The translations under genes were made by a program, and so were the position numbers. DNA of 64,000 nt, from assembly GCF_900110255.1 (NCBI RefSeq), contig NZ_FODD01000004.1, positions 186,001 through 250,000 of the forward strand. The letters are read 5' to 3'. The first letter of the stretch is position 1. Each line of letters starts with the position of its first letter. This DNA comes from Actinacidiphila rubida (lineage in GTDB: Bacteria > Actinomycetota > Actinomycetes > Streptomycetales > Streptomycetaceae). The notes beneath the pieces are model-generated. The model saw nothing but the letters and a program-made list of their open reading frames with translations, ran no database searches and was not told the origin of the DNA. Positions 25,953 to 34,027 of this stretch are shown here, piece after piece.

Positions 25953-28900
25953 GTGCCGGCACCGTTCCTGGCTCCGACCAGATCCCCCGATCCCCGACCG
26001 CCGCGCCGCCGCCGGCCGCGCGGCCCCGCGGCGCTGCTGCTCCCCCTCGTCCTCGCGCTGTTCGCGGTGTTCGCGCCCGCGCCCCCGGCCGCCTCAGCCC
26101 TGGCGCCTGCGGCCTACCCGCTGGGGGTGGGCGCCGATCTCGGGCCCGACCCGGTCACGCTGGGCCTGACCGCCTCCGCCGGCGACGACGCCGCGGGGCT
26201 GCGTACGGGCGAGGACGGCGGAACCCCGTACTGGCGGACCGACGTCGCCGCGGGCACCGGCTATCTCGCGTTCGACCTGGCCCGCGAGTACACCGACGCC
26301 TCCGGCGGCTCCGCGCTGACCGTCTCCGTCCGCTACGAGGACCTCGGCACGGGCACGCTGCGGCTGGAGCTGGGCACCGGCGACCTCGTCGGCAGCGTGC
26401 CGCTCACCGGCTCCGGCGCCTGGCGCACCGAGGCGTTCCCGCTGCGCGCCGACTTCTCCCGGTCCCGGCGGCTCCGGCTGAGCGCCGTCTCGGACCAGGG
26501 CGCGGCCACCGACGTCACCGCGGGTTCGCTGCGGGTCGCGCCGGCCTATGCCGTCGATCTCGGCCCGGCCGTGCAGGCCCAGGGCATCACCCCGCGGGCC
26601 GGCGACAGCGACGCGAGCCTGATCACCGGCACGCAGGCCGGGCGCGGCTACTGGCGCACCGACCGCGCGAACCCGGCGGCGGAGACCGGCTTCTTCTACA
26701 TGAACGTCGACGACACCGCGCTGTACGACGTCACCGACCCGGTCGCGGTCAGCGTCGACTACCTGGACCAGGGCAACGGCTCGATGCAGCTGGAGTACGA
26801 CTCCCCCGGCGGCACGATCCCGCAGATGTTCAAGAGGTCGCCGGTCTTCACCTACGGCGACACCGGCACGTGGAAGACCCACACCTTCCTGCTGGACGAC
26901 GCGATCCTGACGAACCGCTCGAACGGTTCGGACTTCCGCGTCACCACCGGCGACGGCGCCCCCGAACTGACCGTGGCCCGCGTGTCGGTGAGCGCGCTGC
27001 CCACGTCCCTCGACCCGTCACGGGGTCTGCGGCAGCTGGTGGCGCAGGCCGACCTGGCGTACGGCGCGGCCCGCGAGGGGACCCGCGACGGCCAGTACCC
27101 GCCCGGCGCGAGGGACGCGTTGCGGCAGGCCGCGGACACGGCCCGGGCGGTGGCGGGCGGCGACGGCCTCACCGACGCCCGGGCGCTCGCCGCGTTCGGC
27201 GCCCTGGAGCGCGCGCTGGAGACCTTCCACGCCGCGCAGGTGACCACCGACCTGGCGCACCTGGGCACGGTCACCGCGTCCAGCACCGCGCCGGGCTCGT
27301 CGCCCGGCGCGGCCGTCGACCGCGACCCCGGCACCGCGTGGGTGAGCGGCGACGGCGGTCAGGGCGAGACGCTCACCGTCGACCTCGGCGCGCCGAAGCG
27401 GTTCTCGGAGGTCTCCACGCAGTGGACCAGCCGCTTCTCCTCCGACTACACCGTCCAGGTCTCCGACGACGGAGGCACGTTCCGCACGGCCGGGCGCAGC
27501 GGCGGCACCGGCCCCACGCAGGTGTTCCGCACCGCCTTCGCGCCGCTGACCGCCCGCTGGGTGCGCCTGGCGGTGCACGGCTACGCGGCCGGCTCCACCC
27601 GCGTCGAACTCACCGGTCTGGAGGTCCGCGACCGGCCCGTGCCCACCGCGCACCCGCACCTGGTCGCCACCCGCTACCCGGTGGCCGACCCGGTCGTCGC
27701 GGACTTCGACGCCGCCGCCTACGGCGCCGACCCGACAGGCGCGAAGGACTCCACCCCGGCGATCCAGAACGCCCTCGACGACTGCCAGGACGCGGGCGGC
27801 GGCACGGTGTGGCTGGGCGGGGGCACCTACCGGGTGACCGGAACCGTGGAGGTCCCGGCGTTCTGCTCGCTGCGCGGCGACCGGCGCGACCCCGACCACG
27901 GCTCCGGCCCGTACGGCACGGTGATCAGCGCCGACCTGCCCGCGGGCGCGGACGGCCCGGTGCTGTTCCGGATCGGCGGCAGCGCCTCCGTGCAGGGGCT
28001 GACCACCTACTACCCGCGCCAGAGCGCGAGCGACCCGGTGCCGTACAACGACACGTTCGAGATCCCGGGTGTGGCCTGGCAGGGCGACGTCAACGACATG
28101 ATGGGCGCGGTCGAGCACGTGACGATGCTCGACTCGTACAAGGGCATCGGCATCTCCACCATGCCCAACGACGGCGGCCAGCCGGCGGTCCAGGGCCAGG
28201 TGCACGAGTCCGCGGCGGTGCTCGACGTCAAGGGGACCGTGCTGTCCGAGGGCGCCCGCGCCTACAACGGCTCGGACGTGGGCACCTGGCAGGACGTCAC
28301 GCTGTCCAACTCGTACTGGGCGAAGGCCCCCGCGGCCTTCCATCCGCCGAACAGGGCGGCGCTGGACGCCTGGACCCGGGCGCACGGCACCGGCCTGGTC
28401 CTCGGTGACCTGGAGTGGGACCAGTTCGACCGGATCAGCCTGTCCGACTACCGCACGGGCATCCAGGTCGTGGCGGGCCAACGGGCCGCGTTCTGCGGGG
28501 TGTTCCTGCGCACGACCGTGCTCCGCGCCGACGTCGCCCTCCAGGTCGACAGCATCGACAGCCGCTGGGGCCTGTCGCTGGCGTCGAGCACCCTCCAGGG
28601 CAGTGTCGCCTCGGTCCGCAACGCCTCGTCCGCGTACGTCAAGGTCACCGGCACCACGCTGGACGGCCCGACGTCGGGAACGGTGATCCCGCTCGCCGGC
28701 GACCTGCCCGCGCCGCCCGGCCCGGTGCCCGCGCCCGCCCCCGCCCGCCGGGTGCTGTACGTGGCGGACGCCGTGCCGCACGGGGTGGGCTACACGCCCG
28801 CGCAGGACGCCACTTCGGCCCTGCAGAAGGTGCTGGACCGGGCCGGTGCGGACGGCGGCGGCGTGGTCTACCTGCCCGCCGGCTGGTACCGCCTCGCCGG

Positions 28901-29930
28901 GCACGTCCGGGTCCCGGCCGGGGTCGAACTGCGCGGCGCCGCGGCCTCCCAGAACCGCGACGAGAGCGGCCTCAGCGGCGGCACGGTGCTGATGGCCCAC
29001 GAGGGCCGCGACGCCGCCGACGCGGACAGCGCACCGGCGGTGGTGACGCTGGCCGGCCGCGGCGCGGGCGTGCGGGGCCTGCGGGTCTTCCACCCGGAGA
29101 ACAACCCCGCCGACGGCTACGTCCCCTACCCGTACGCGATCCGCGCCACCGGCGTGGGCGCCTACGTGGTGAACGTGGACCTGGTCAACTCCTGGAACGG
29201 CGTGGACGTGGCGGCGGGGGCCGACCACTTCCTGGTGAGCAAGCTGGCCGGCGCGTTCCTCAACCGCGGCATCACCGTGGGCGCGGTCGCGGGCGGCACC
29301 GTCGACGGCGTGCTGACCAACGGGAACTCGCCCAACCGGGTCGGATACGCCCTGCCGAACTGGGGCCTGGGAAGCGCGGTGTTCAGCCAGACCATCGACG
29401 CCTACACCCGCAAGCGCACGGACCTGGTGCACGTGACGGGCGCCCGCGCCCTGACCCTGCACGACGTCTTCGGCTACGGCATGCACAACGGCCTGGTCGT
29501 CGACTCCGGCGACGTGCGGGCGTTCAGCCTGGGCACGGACAACCTCGGCGACGGCGGGTACACCGTCAGGGCCGCGGCCGGCTCGCGGGTCACGGTGGTC
29601 GGCCTGATGCGCTACAACGGCACCACGTCGACGGGTCCGGCGGTGCTCCGCAACATCATGGTGATCGGCATGGTGGAGCAGTCCGTGACGGCCACCGCCG
29701 ATCCTCCGGCCGGCGGCGCGGTACGGGTCACCGGCAACGAGACGTCGCCCGGCCACTACGAGAAGGGCACCACGGTGACCGTCACCGCGTCGCCCGCGCG
29801 CGGGCAGCGCCTCCTCGGCTGGACCCTCGACGGGACCGCGCTGCCCGGCACGGCGCCCGCACTCGCGGTCCCGGTGACCGGGGACCGCACGGTGACCGCC
29901 CGCTTCGGCCCGGCGGCCGCCGCCGGCTGA
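25953..29930 (+). CDS. Large secreted protein with F5/8 type C domain and two pectate-lyase-3-like beta-helix modules
   Basis: The 1325-residue protein starts at a GTG behind GGAGG. A signal peptide (basic stretch, hydrophobic core about residues 27-43, then ASA) is followed by two beta-sandwich repeats (about 55-210 and 205-350; each has an SDAS/DDAAG-type loop before a YWRTD motif), an F5/8 type C carbohydrate-binding domain (about 430-562), and two right-handed beta-helix modules of the pectate-lyase-3 type (about 585-910 and 933-1242, opening with DFDAAAYGADPTGAKDSTPA and a matching DATSALQKVLDRAG). The last 80 residues resemble InlB-type repeats (GWTLDGTALPG). Related proteins are polysaccharide lyases or glycosidases of families such as GH55 or GH28-like; the chemistry is uncertain. 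It probably acts on an extracellular plant polymer. Confidence 0.85.
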   Translation: MPAPFLAPTRSPDPRPPRRRRPRGPAALLLPLVLALFAVFAPAPPAASALAPAAYPLGVGADLGPDPVTLGLTASAGDDAAGLRTGEDGGTPYWRTDVAAGTGYLAFDLAREYTDASGGSALTVSVRYEDLGTGTLRLELGTGDLVGSVPLTGSGAWRTEAFPLRADFSRSRRLRLSAVSDQGAATDVTAGSLRVAPAYAVDLGPAVQAQGITPRAGDSDASLITGTQAGRGYWRTDRANPAAETGFFYMNVDDTALYDVTDPVAVSVDYLDQGNGSMQLEYDSPGGTIPQMFKRSPVFTYGDTGTWKTHTFLLDDAILTNRSNGSDFRVTTGDGAPELTVARVSVSALPTSLDPSRGLRQLVAQADLAYGAAREGTRDGQYPPGARDALRQAADTARAVAGGDGLTDARALAAFGALERALETFHAAQVTTDLAHLGTVTASSTAPGSSPGAAVDRDPGTAWVSGDGGQGETLTVDLGAPKRFSEVSTQWTSRFSSDYTVQVSDDGGTFRTAGRSGGTGPTQVFRTAFAPLTARWVRLAVHGYAAGSTRVELTGLEVRDRPVPTAHPHLVATRYPVADPVVADFDAAAYGADPTGAKDSTPAIQNALDDCQDAGGGTVWLGGGTYRVTGTVEVPAFCSLRGDRRDPDHGSGPYGTVISADLPAGADGPVLFRIGGSASVQGLTTYYPRQSASDPVPYNDTFEIPGVAWQGDVNDMMGAVEHVTMLDSYKGIGISTMPNDGGQPAVQGQVHESAAVLDVKGTVLSEGARAYNGSDVGTWQDVTLSNSYWAKAPAAFHPPNRAALDAWTRAHGTGLVLGDLEWDQFDRISLSDYRTGIQVVAGQRAAFCGVFLRTTVLRADVALQVDSIDSRWGLSLASSTLQGSVASVRNASSAYVKVTGTTLDGPTSGTVIPLAGDLPAPPGPVPAPAPARRVLYVADAVPHGVGYTPAQDATSALQKVLDRAGADGGGVVYLPAGWYRLAGHVRVPAGVELRGAAASQNRDESGLSGGTVLMAHEGRDAADADSAPAVVTLAGRGAGVRGLRVFHPENNPADGYVPYPYAIRATGVGAYVVNVDLVNSWNGVDVAAGADHFLVSKLAGAFLNRGITVGAVAGGTVDGVLTNGNSPNRVGYALPNWGLGSAVFSQTIDAYTRKRTDLVHVTGARALTLHDVFGYGMHNGLVVDSGDVRAFSLGTDNLGDGGYTVRAAAGSRVTVVGLMRYNGTTSTGPAVLRNIMVIGMVEQSVTATADPPAGGAVRVTGNETSPGHYEKGTTVTVTASPARGQRLLGWTLDGTALPGTAPALAVPVTGDRTVTARFGPAAAAG

Positions 29931-29968
29931 CCGCGGGTCAGGGCCGGGCAGCCCACGCCCGGCGCGCA

Positions 29969-30003
29969 GGCCGCGGTCCCGGTCGACGACCGGGACCGCG
30001 GCC
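29969..30003. terminator. Bidirectional stem-loop terminator
   Basis: Perfect 16-bp arms (GGCCGCGGTCCCGGTC and complement) flank a 3-base loop between the convergent secreted-protein and WYL-regulator genes. It can act in both directions. Confidence 0.82.
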
Positions 30004-30007
30004 CCCT

Positions 30008-30037
30008 GGCGTCCCGGGAGGCCCCCCGTGGGACGCC
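30008..30037. terminator. Second stem-loop between the same convergent genes
   Basis: GGCGTCCC and GGGACGCC form 8-bp arms with a 14-base spacer immediately beyond the first hairpin. This is a weaker, probably auxiliary element for the minus-strand transcript. Confidence 0.45.
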
Positions 30038-30053
30038 GCCCTCGCGGGCGCCG

Positions 30054-31007
30054 TCACTGCGTCCCCCTGCGGGCGCGGTCGCCGAAGGTGCGGAGGCGGT
30101 CGATCAGGGCCGGCGGCGACTGGACGCGGAACGGCAGGTCGAGCATCAGCAGCCGCACGGCCATCCAGTCGATCCGGTCCGCGTCCACCCGCCAGCGGGA
30201 CGTGCCGTCCGTGACGGACTCGACCTCGCCCGGCGCCTGGCCCAGTTTCGACCGGACGACGCCGGCCGGGGCGTCGAAGTCCACCACGGCCGCCGCCGTG
30301 GGCCACAGGTTGCGCAGCTTGGACTCGACGAACTCCGAGGCGTCGGCCGCGGGAAGCGTGCGCGGCGCCGTCCGCGCGCCGGTGGCGGTGACGCCGGTGA
30401 GCCGGTCGACGCGGAAGATGCGCCAGTCGTCGCGCGCCAGGTCCCAGGCGACCAGGTACCAGCGCCGGCCGCTGGCGACCAGCCGCTGCGGTTCGGCGTG
30501 GCGCCGGGTCTCGGCGCCGTCTCCCGCGCGGTAGGCGAAGCGGACGCACTCGCGGTTGGCGATCGCCCCCGCGAGGACCGTCAGCGCGGAGGGGTCGACC
30601 CGCGGGCCGCCGCCGGTCATCGTCACCACGGCGGAGCCCAGCGTGCCGACGCGGTGCCGCAGCCGGGACGGCAGCACCTGCTCCAGCTTGGTCAGCGCGC
30701 GCAGCGACGCCTCCTCGATGCCGTCCACCGCGCTGCCCGCGGCGGCGCGCAGGCCGACCGCGATGGCGACCGCCTCCTCGTCGTCCAGCAGCAGCGGGGG
30801 CAGGGCCCTGCCGGCCACCAGGCGGTAGCCGCCGACCGAGCCCATCGTGGCCTCGACCGGGTAGCCGAGATCGCGCAGCCGGTCCACGTCCCGGCGGATG
30901 GTGCGGGTGCTCACCGCGAGCCGGTCGGCCAGTTCCGTGCCCGACCACTCCCGCGGGGTCTGGAGGAGCGAGAGCAGGTTCAGCAGTCGTGCCGGGGTGT
31001 CCGTCAT
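30054..31007 (-). CDS. YafY-like HTH/WYL-domain transcriptional regulator
   Basis: The 317-residue protein has an N-terminal HTH_11 helix-turn-helix (LLNLLSLL, then TELADRLAVSTRTIRRDVDRL), a central WYL domain (about residues 140-225; RRWYLVAWDLARDDWRIFRVDR) and a C-terminal WYL extension. WYL regulators bind DNA and small or nucleotide ligands. The ATG at 31007 (MTDTPARLLNLL) is preferred over longer frames because the HTH begins there. It is divergent from an MFS exporter with a perfect palindrome between them, the usual arrangement for a regulator that controls itself and an efflux pump. Confidence 0.92.
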   Translation of the reverse strand: MTDTPARLLNLLSLLQTPREWSGTELADRLAVSTRTIRRDVDRLRDLGYPVEATMGSVGGYRLVAGRALPPLLLDDEEAVAIAVGLRAAAGSAVDGIEEASLRALTKLEQVLPSRLRHRVGTLGSAVVTMTGGGPRVDPSALTVLAGAIANRECVRFAYRAGDGAETRRHAEPQRLVASGRRWYLVAWDLARDDWRIFRVDRLTGVTATGARTAPRTLPAADASEFVESKLRNLWPTAAAVVDFDAPAGVVRSKLGQAPGEVESVTDGTSRWRVDADRIDWMAVRLLMLDLPFRVQSPPALIDRLRTFGDRARRGTQ

Positions 31008-31027
31008 GGTGTCCAGGGTCCGCGCCT

Positions 31028-31050
31028 TGTAGGACAAGAGCTGTCCTACA
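31028..31050. promoter_or_regulatory. Palindromic operator between regulator and exporter
   Basis: TGTAGGACA-N5-TGTCCTACA is a perfect inverted repeat with 9-bp arms, in the 94-bp space between the divergent WYL regulator and MFS genes. A related partial copy (GTAGGTCCTGTC, about 31062-31073) follows. The regulator most probably binds here and controls both directions. Confidence 0.72.
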
Positions 31051-31101
31051 TCCTGCATAGCGTAGGTCCTGTCAACGCAAGAGGCAGGCAGGAGCCCAGG
31101 A

Positions 31102-32541
31102 ATGAGTACCGAGCGCAGGCGCTGGATCGCCCTCGCCGTCGTGATGACGGCCAGCTTCATGGACCTGGTCGACGCGACCATCGTCAACATCGCCGTCCCG
31201 AGCATCCAGCGCGACACCGGCGCCGGCTTCAGCGCCGTGCAGTGGATCACCGCCGGTTACGCCCTCGCGTTCGCGGTCGGCCTGATCACCGGCGGGCGGC
31301 TCGGCGACATCTACGGCCGCAAGCGGGTGTTCCTGATCGGCACGGCCGGGTTCACGGTCGCGTCGCTGCTGTGCGGGGTGGCCGCCGATCCGCAGATGCT
31401 GGTGGCGACCCGCCTGCTGCAGGGCGGTGCGGCCGCGCTGATGGTCCCGCAGGTCCTGTCGATCATCCACGCGACCTTCTCCGGCGAGGAACGCGGCAAG
31501 GTCTTCGGGATGTTCGGCGCGATCATCGGCCTGGCGGCCGTCACGGGCCCGCTGCTCGGCGCGCTGCTCACCCAGTGGGACATCCTCGGCCTGGAGTGGC
31601 GGCCGATCTTCCTGATCAACCTGCCCGCCGGCATCGCCGGCCTCGTCCTCGGCCGCCGGTTCATCGACGAGTCGAAGGCCCCGCAGGCGCTCCGGCTCGA
31701 CCTGGTCGGCGTCGCCCTGGCCACGGCGGGCCTGCTGCTGCTGATGTACCCGCTGGTCCAGGGCCGGGAGAACGGATGGCCGCTGTGGGGCTTCGCGATG
31801 ATGGCCGGCGGCGTCGCCGTCCTCGCGGGCTTCGTCCGCTACGAGCGGGCCAAGAAGGCCAAGGACGGTTCACCGCTGGTCGAGCTGGCGCTCTTCCGGG
31901 CCCGCAGCTTCGCCGCGGGGATCGGGGTGCAGCTGGTGTTCGGCGTAGCGTGCGGCATCTTCTTCCTGGTCTGGACGCTCTACATGCAGATCGGCCTGGG
32001 CTGGACCCCGCTGCACGCCGGACTGACCGGGCTCCCGTTCACCGTCGCGTGCTCGGCCTCGGCCGGCCTGTCCGTCCAGCTGCTGGTGCCTCGGTTCGGC
32101 CGCAAGGTGCTGCAGGCCGGGGCGCTGATCACGGCCGCCGGCGCGCTCCTCTACATCGCGGAGTCCGCCCGCTACGGGCACGCGGTCCACTCGTGGCAGA
32201 TGGCGCTGCCGCTGCTGGTGATGGGAGCCGGCATGGGCATGATCTTCTCGCCGCTGACGGACGCGGTCCTGTCCGACGTGCCGCAGGAGCACGCGGGGTC
32301 GGCCTCCGGCCTGATCAACACCACCAACCAGCTCGGCAACGCGTTCGGCCTGGCGCTGGTCTCGGTCGCCTTCACCGGCCCGACCCCGGTCCGCGCCTTC
32401 GAGCACGCGATGCTCTGGATGGTCGGCGCGCTCGCGATCGTGGTCACCCTCATGACGGCCCTCCCCCGGCGCGCCGCGCGCCCCTCGGAGGCCGTGGACC
32501 AGTCCGCCGAGCCCGCGAGGACGCCCGCGCTGGCGGGTTGA
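31102..32541 (+). CDS. MFS transporter, DHA2 (EmrB/QacA) type drug exporter
   Basis: The 479-residue membrane protein shows 14-segment DHA2 features: motif D1 near helix 1 (SFMDLVDATIVNIAVPSIQ), motif A after helix 2 (GGRLGDIYGRKRVFLIG) and a motif-C-like helix 5 (AAVTGPLLGALL). Such proteins export drugs or metabolites by proton antiport. It is divergent from a YafY-like regulator that presumably represses it. Its transcript ends in a long palindrome at 32554. Confidence 0.93.
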   Translation: MSTERRRWIALAVVMTASFMDLVDATIVNIAVPSIQRDTGAGFSAVQWITAGYALAFAVGLITGGRLGDIYGRKRVFLIGTAGFTVASLLCGVAADPQMLVATRLLQGGAAALMVPQVLSIIHATFSGEERGKVFGMFGAIIGLAAVTGPLLGALLTQWDILGLEWRPIFLINLPAGIAGLVLGRRFIDESKAPQALRLDLVGVALATAGLLLLMYPLVQGRENGWPLWGFAMMAGGVAVLAGFVRYERAKKAKDGSPLVELALFRARSFAAGIGVQLVFGVACGIFFLVWTLYMQIGLGWTPLHAGLTGLPFTVACSASAGLSVQLLVPRFGRKVLQAGALITAAGALLYIAESARYGHAVHSWQMALPLLVMGAGMGMIFSPLTDAVLSDVPQEHAGSASGLINTTNQLGNAFGLALVSVAFTGPTPVRAFEHAMLWMVGALAIVVTLMTALPRRAARPSEAVDQSAEPARTPALAG

Positions 32542-32553
32542 CGCCCGCGGAGA

Positions 32554-32603
32554 GCGCCCATGCCGTGGCCGGGGGGACGTCCCCCCGGCCACGGCATGGG
32601 CGC
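32554..32603. terminator. 50-bp perfect palindrome, bidirectional terminator
   Basis: The 23-bp arms around a central ACGT are perfectly complementary, and ACGT is itself a palindrome, so all 50 bp are symmetric. It lies 12 bp after the MFS stop and 10 bp before the end of the convergent SH3 gene. It is expected to terminate both transcripts. Confidence 0.87.
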
Positions 32604-32613
32604 CGGCGTCGTG

Positions 32614-33033
32614 TCAGCCCTTGGCGTGCGGGTGCTGCGCCTGCGGGCTCAGGGTCGCGGCGAGGACGCTGTCGCAGTACGACACGGTGCCGGTGTTGGC
32701 GACGTACCGGGCGCTGAGCCAGCGCTCGTGGCTGCTGCCGCGCATCAGGTACCAGATGGTGTTGCCGTCGATGTTCTGGGCGCGGACCTTGCACGTGAGG
32801 CCGACCTGCGCGTGGTAGGCGAGGAAGCCGACGACGGACGAGTCCGTGCTCGGGAACTGGCGGATGTTCAGGCCGGCCGTGGTGGTGACGGTGCCGTACG
32901 GGAGGGCGGGCTGGGCCGGCAGCGCCTGGGCCGGAGCCGCGGCGAGCAGGATCCCGCCCATGGCGACGGCTCCGACCAGGGCGCCGGCGGTGCGCTTCAG
33001 ACCGCGCCGTGCGGGGGCAGTGAGCATTGACAT
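32614..33033 (-). CDS. Small secreted SH3-domain protein
   Basis: The 139-residue protein has a signal peptide (AGALVGAVAMGGILLAAAPAQA) and a bacterial SH3-like domain (LNIRQFPSTDSSVVGFL, later IWYLMRG and RWLSARYVAN), with two cysteines that could form a disulphide. Such domains bind cell-wall peptides. The ATG at 33033 is close to GGAGAG; a second in-frame ATG at 33027 gives a longer, also acceptable spacing. It appears monocistronic. No catalytic domain is attached, so a wall-binding or protective role is only a guess. Confidence 0.8.
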   Translation of the reverse strand: MSMLTAPARRGLKRTAGALVGAVAMGGILLAAAPAQALPAQPALPYGTVTTTAGLNIRQFPSTDSSVVGFLAYHAQVGLTCKVRAQNIDGNTIWYLMRGSSHERWLSARYVANTGTVSYCDSVLAATLSPQAQHPHAKG

Positions 33034-33219
33034 GTGCCTCTCCAGTTCTCGACAGCCAGGGGTCGCGGTGTGCGGCCGGTATGCGAGCGGCACATTACGG
33101 CGCATTACTGTCGTCATATGAACGAAACGCCATGAAGGACCCAGACGCGGGCATTTCTTCCCCTGTGATGGGTGCATGCGACGGGGGCACGGCGCCCGCG
33201 GGCAAGACCGTTCGGTGGC

Positions 33220-33261
33220 GGCCGCGCACGGCAACCGTGAGGCCGCGCACGGCAACCGTGA
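33220..33261. repeat. Tandem duplication of a 21-bp unit
   Basis: GGCCGCGCACGGCAACCGTGA occurs twice head to tail (33220-33240 and 33241-33261) with no mismatch, in the 249-bp gap between the SH3 gene and the end of tdk. Nothing else is evident in this gap apart from the SH3 gene leader. Confidence 0.85.
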
Positions 33262-33282
33262 GCGCGACCGGGGGCCGTGGCG

Positions 33283-33933
33283 TCAGTCGGAGGAGACCGG
33301 CAGGACGTCGGGAGACAGGGCGCCCACGAGGGCGGACGCGCTGGTGACACGGCCGAGGTGGTGGCGGCGGCACAGGACCTCGTAGCCGACGTCCTGCGCC
33401 GGGCGGTTGACGTCGCCGACGACCACCTGGGCGCCCTCGACCACCATCCGGCCGCCGACCGTACGGGCGTTGTGCGTGGCCCGCGCGCCGCACCAGCACA
33501 ACGCCTCCACCTGGAGGGTCTCTATCCGGTCGGCGAGCTCGATCAGCCGCTGCGAGCCGGGGAAGAGTTTGGTGCGGAAGTCCGTGGTGATGCCGAAGGC
33601 GAAGACGTCGAGCCCGAGATCGTCGACGATCCGCGCCAACTGGTCGATCTGCTCGGGCGCGAGGAACTGCGCCTCGTCGACGATCGCGTAGTCGACCTGG
33701 CCGCCCTTGGACAACTGGTCGACCACGTAGGCGTACACGTCCATGCCCTCGACGGCCTCGACCGCCCCGGTGACGAGGCCGAGACGCGAGGACAGCTTCC
33801 CCTCGCCCGCCCGGTCGTCCCGCGTGAAGATCACACCCCGCAGCCCCCGGGTCGAGCGGTTGTGCCCGATCTGGAGCGCCAGGGTCGACTTGCCGCAGTC
33901 CATCGTTCCGGAGAAGAAAACCAGCTCGGGCAT
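33283..33933 (-). CDS. tdk: Thymidine kinase (type II)
   Basis: The 216-residue enzyme phosphorylates thymidine with ATP in the pyrimidine salvage pathway. The P-loop GTMDCGKST (residues 9-17), the magnesium/catalytic DEAQFL motif, and the lasso-domain zinc ligands (CWCGARATHN and later CRRHH) are all present. The length is typical for bacterial type II enzymes. The start at MPELVFFSG fits the family; longer frames are artefacts. It lies just downstream of the phosphodiesterase-like gene on the same strand and could be co-transcribed with it. Confidence 0.95.
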   Translation of the reverse strand: MPELVFFSGTMDCGKSTLALQIGHNRSTRGLRGVIFTRDDRAGEGKLSSRLGLVTGAVEAVEGMDVYAYVVDQLSKGGQVDYAIVDEAQFLAPEQIDQLARIVDDLGLDVFAFGITTDFRTKLFPGSQRLIELADRIETLQVEALCWCGARATHNARTVGGRMVVEGAQVVVGDVNRPAQDVGYEVLCRRHHLGRVTSASALVGALSPDVLPVSSD

Positions 33934-34027
33934 GGAAGGGCGACGGCCTTTCGGTGGACGGCGGATGACAGGTGCGGGCGGGCACGGGGCAGGCGGAGGC
34001 GCCGGCGCGGCGCGGGGACTGAGGGTG

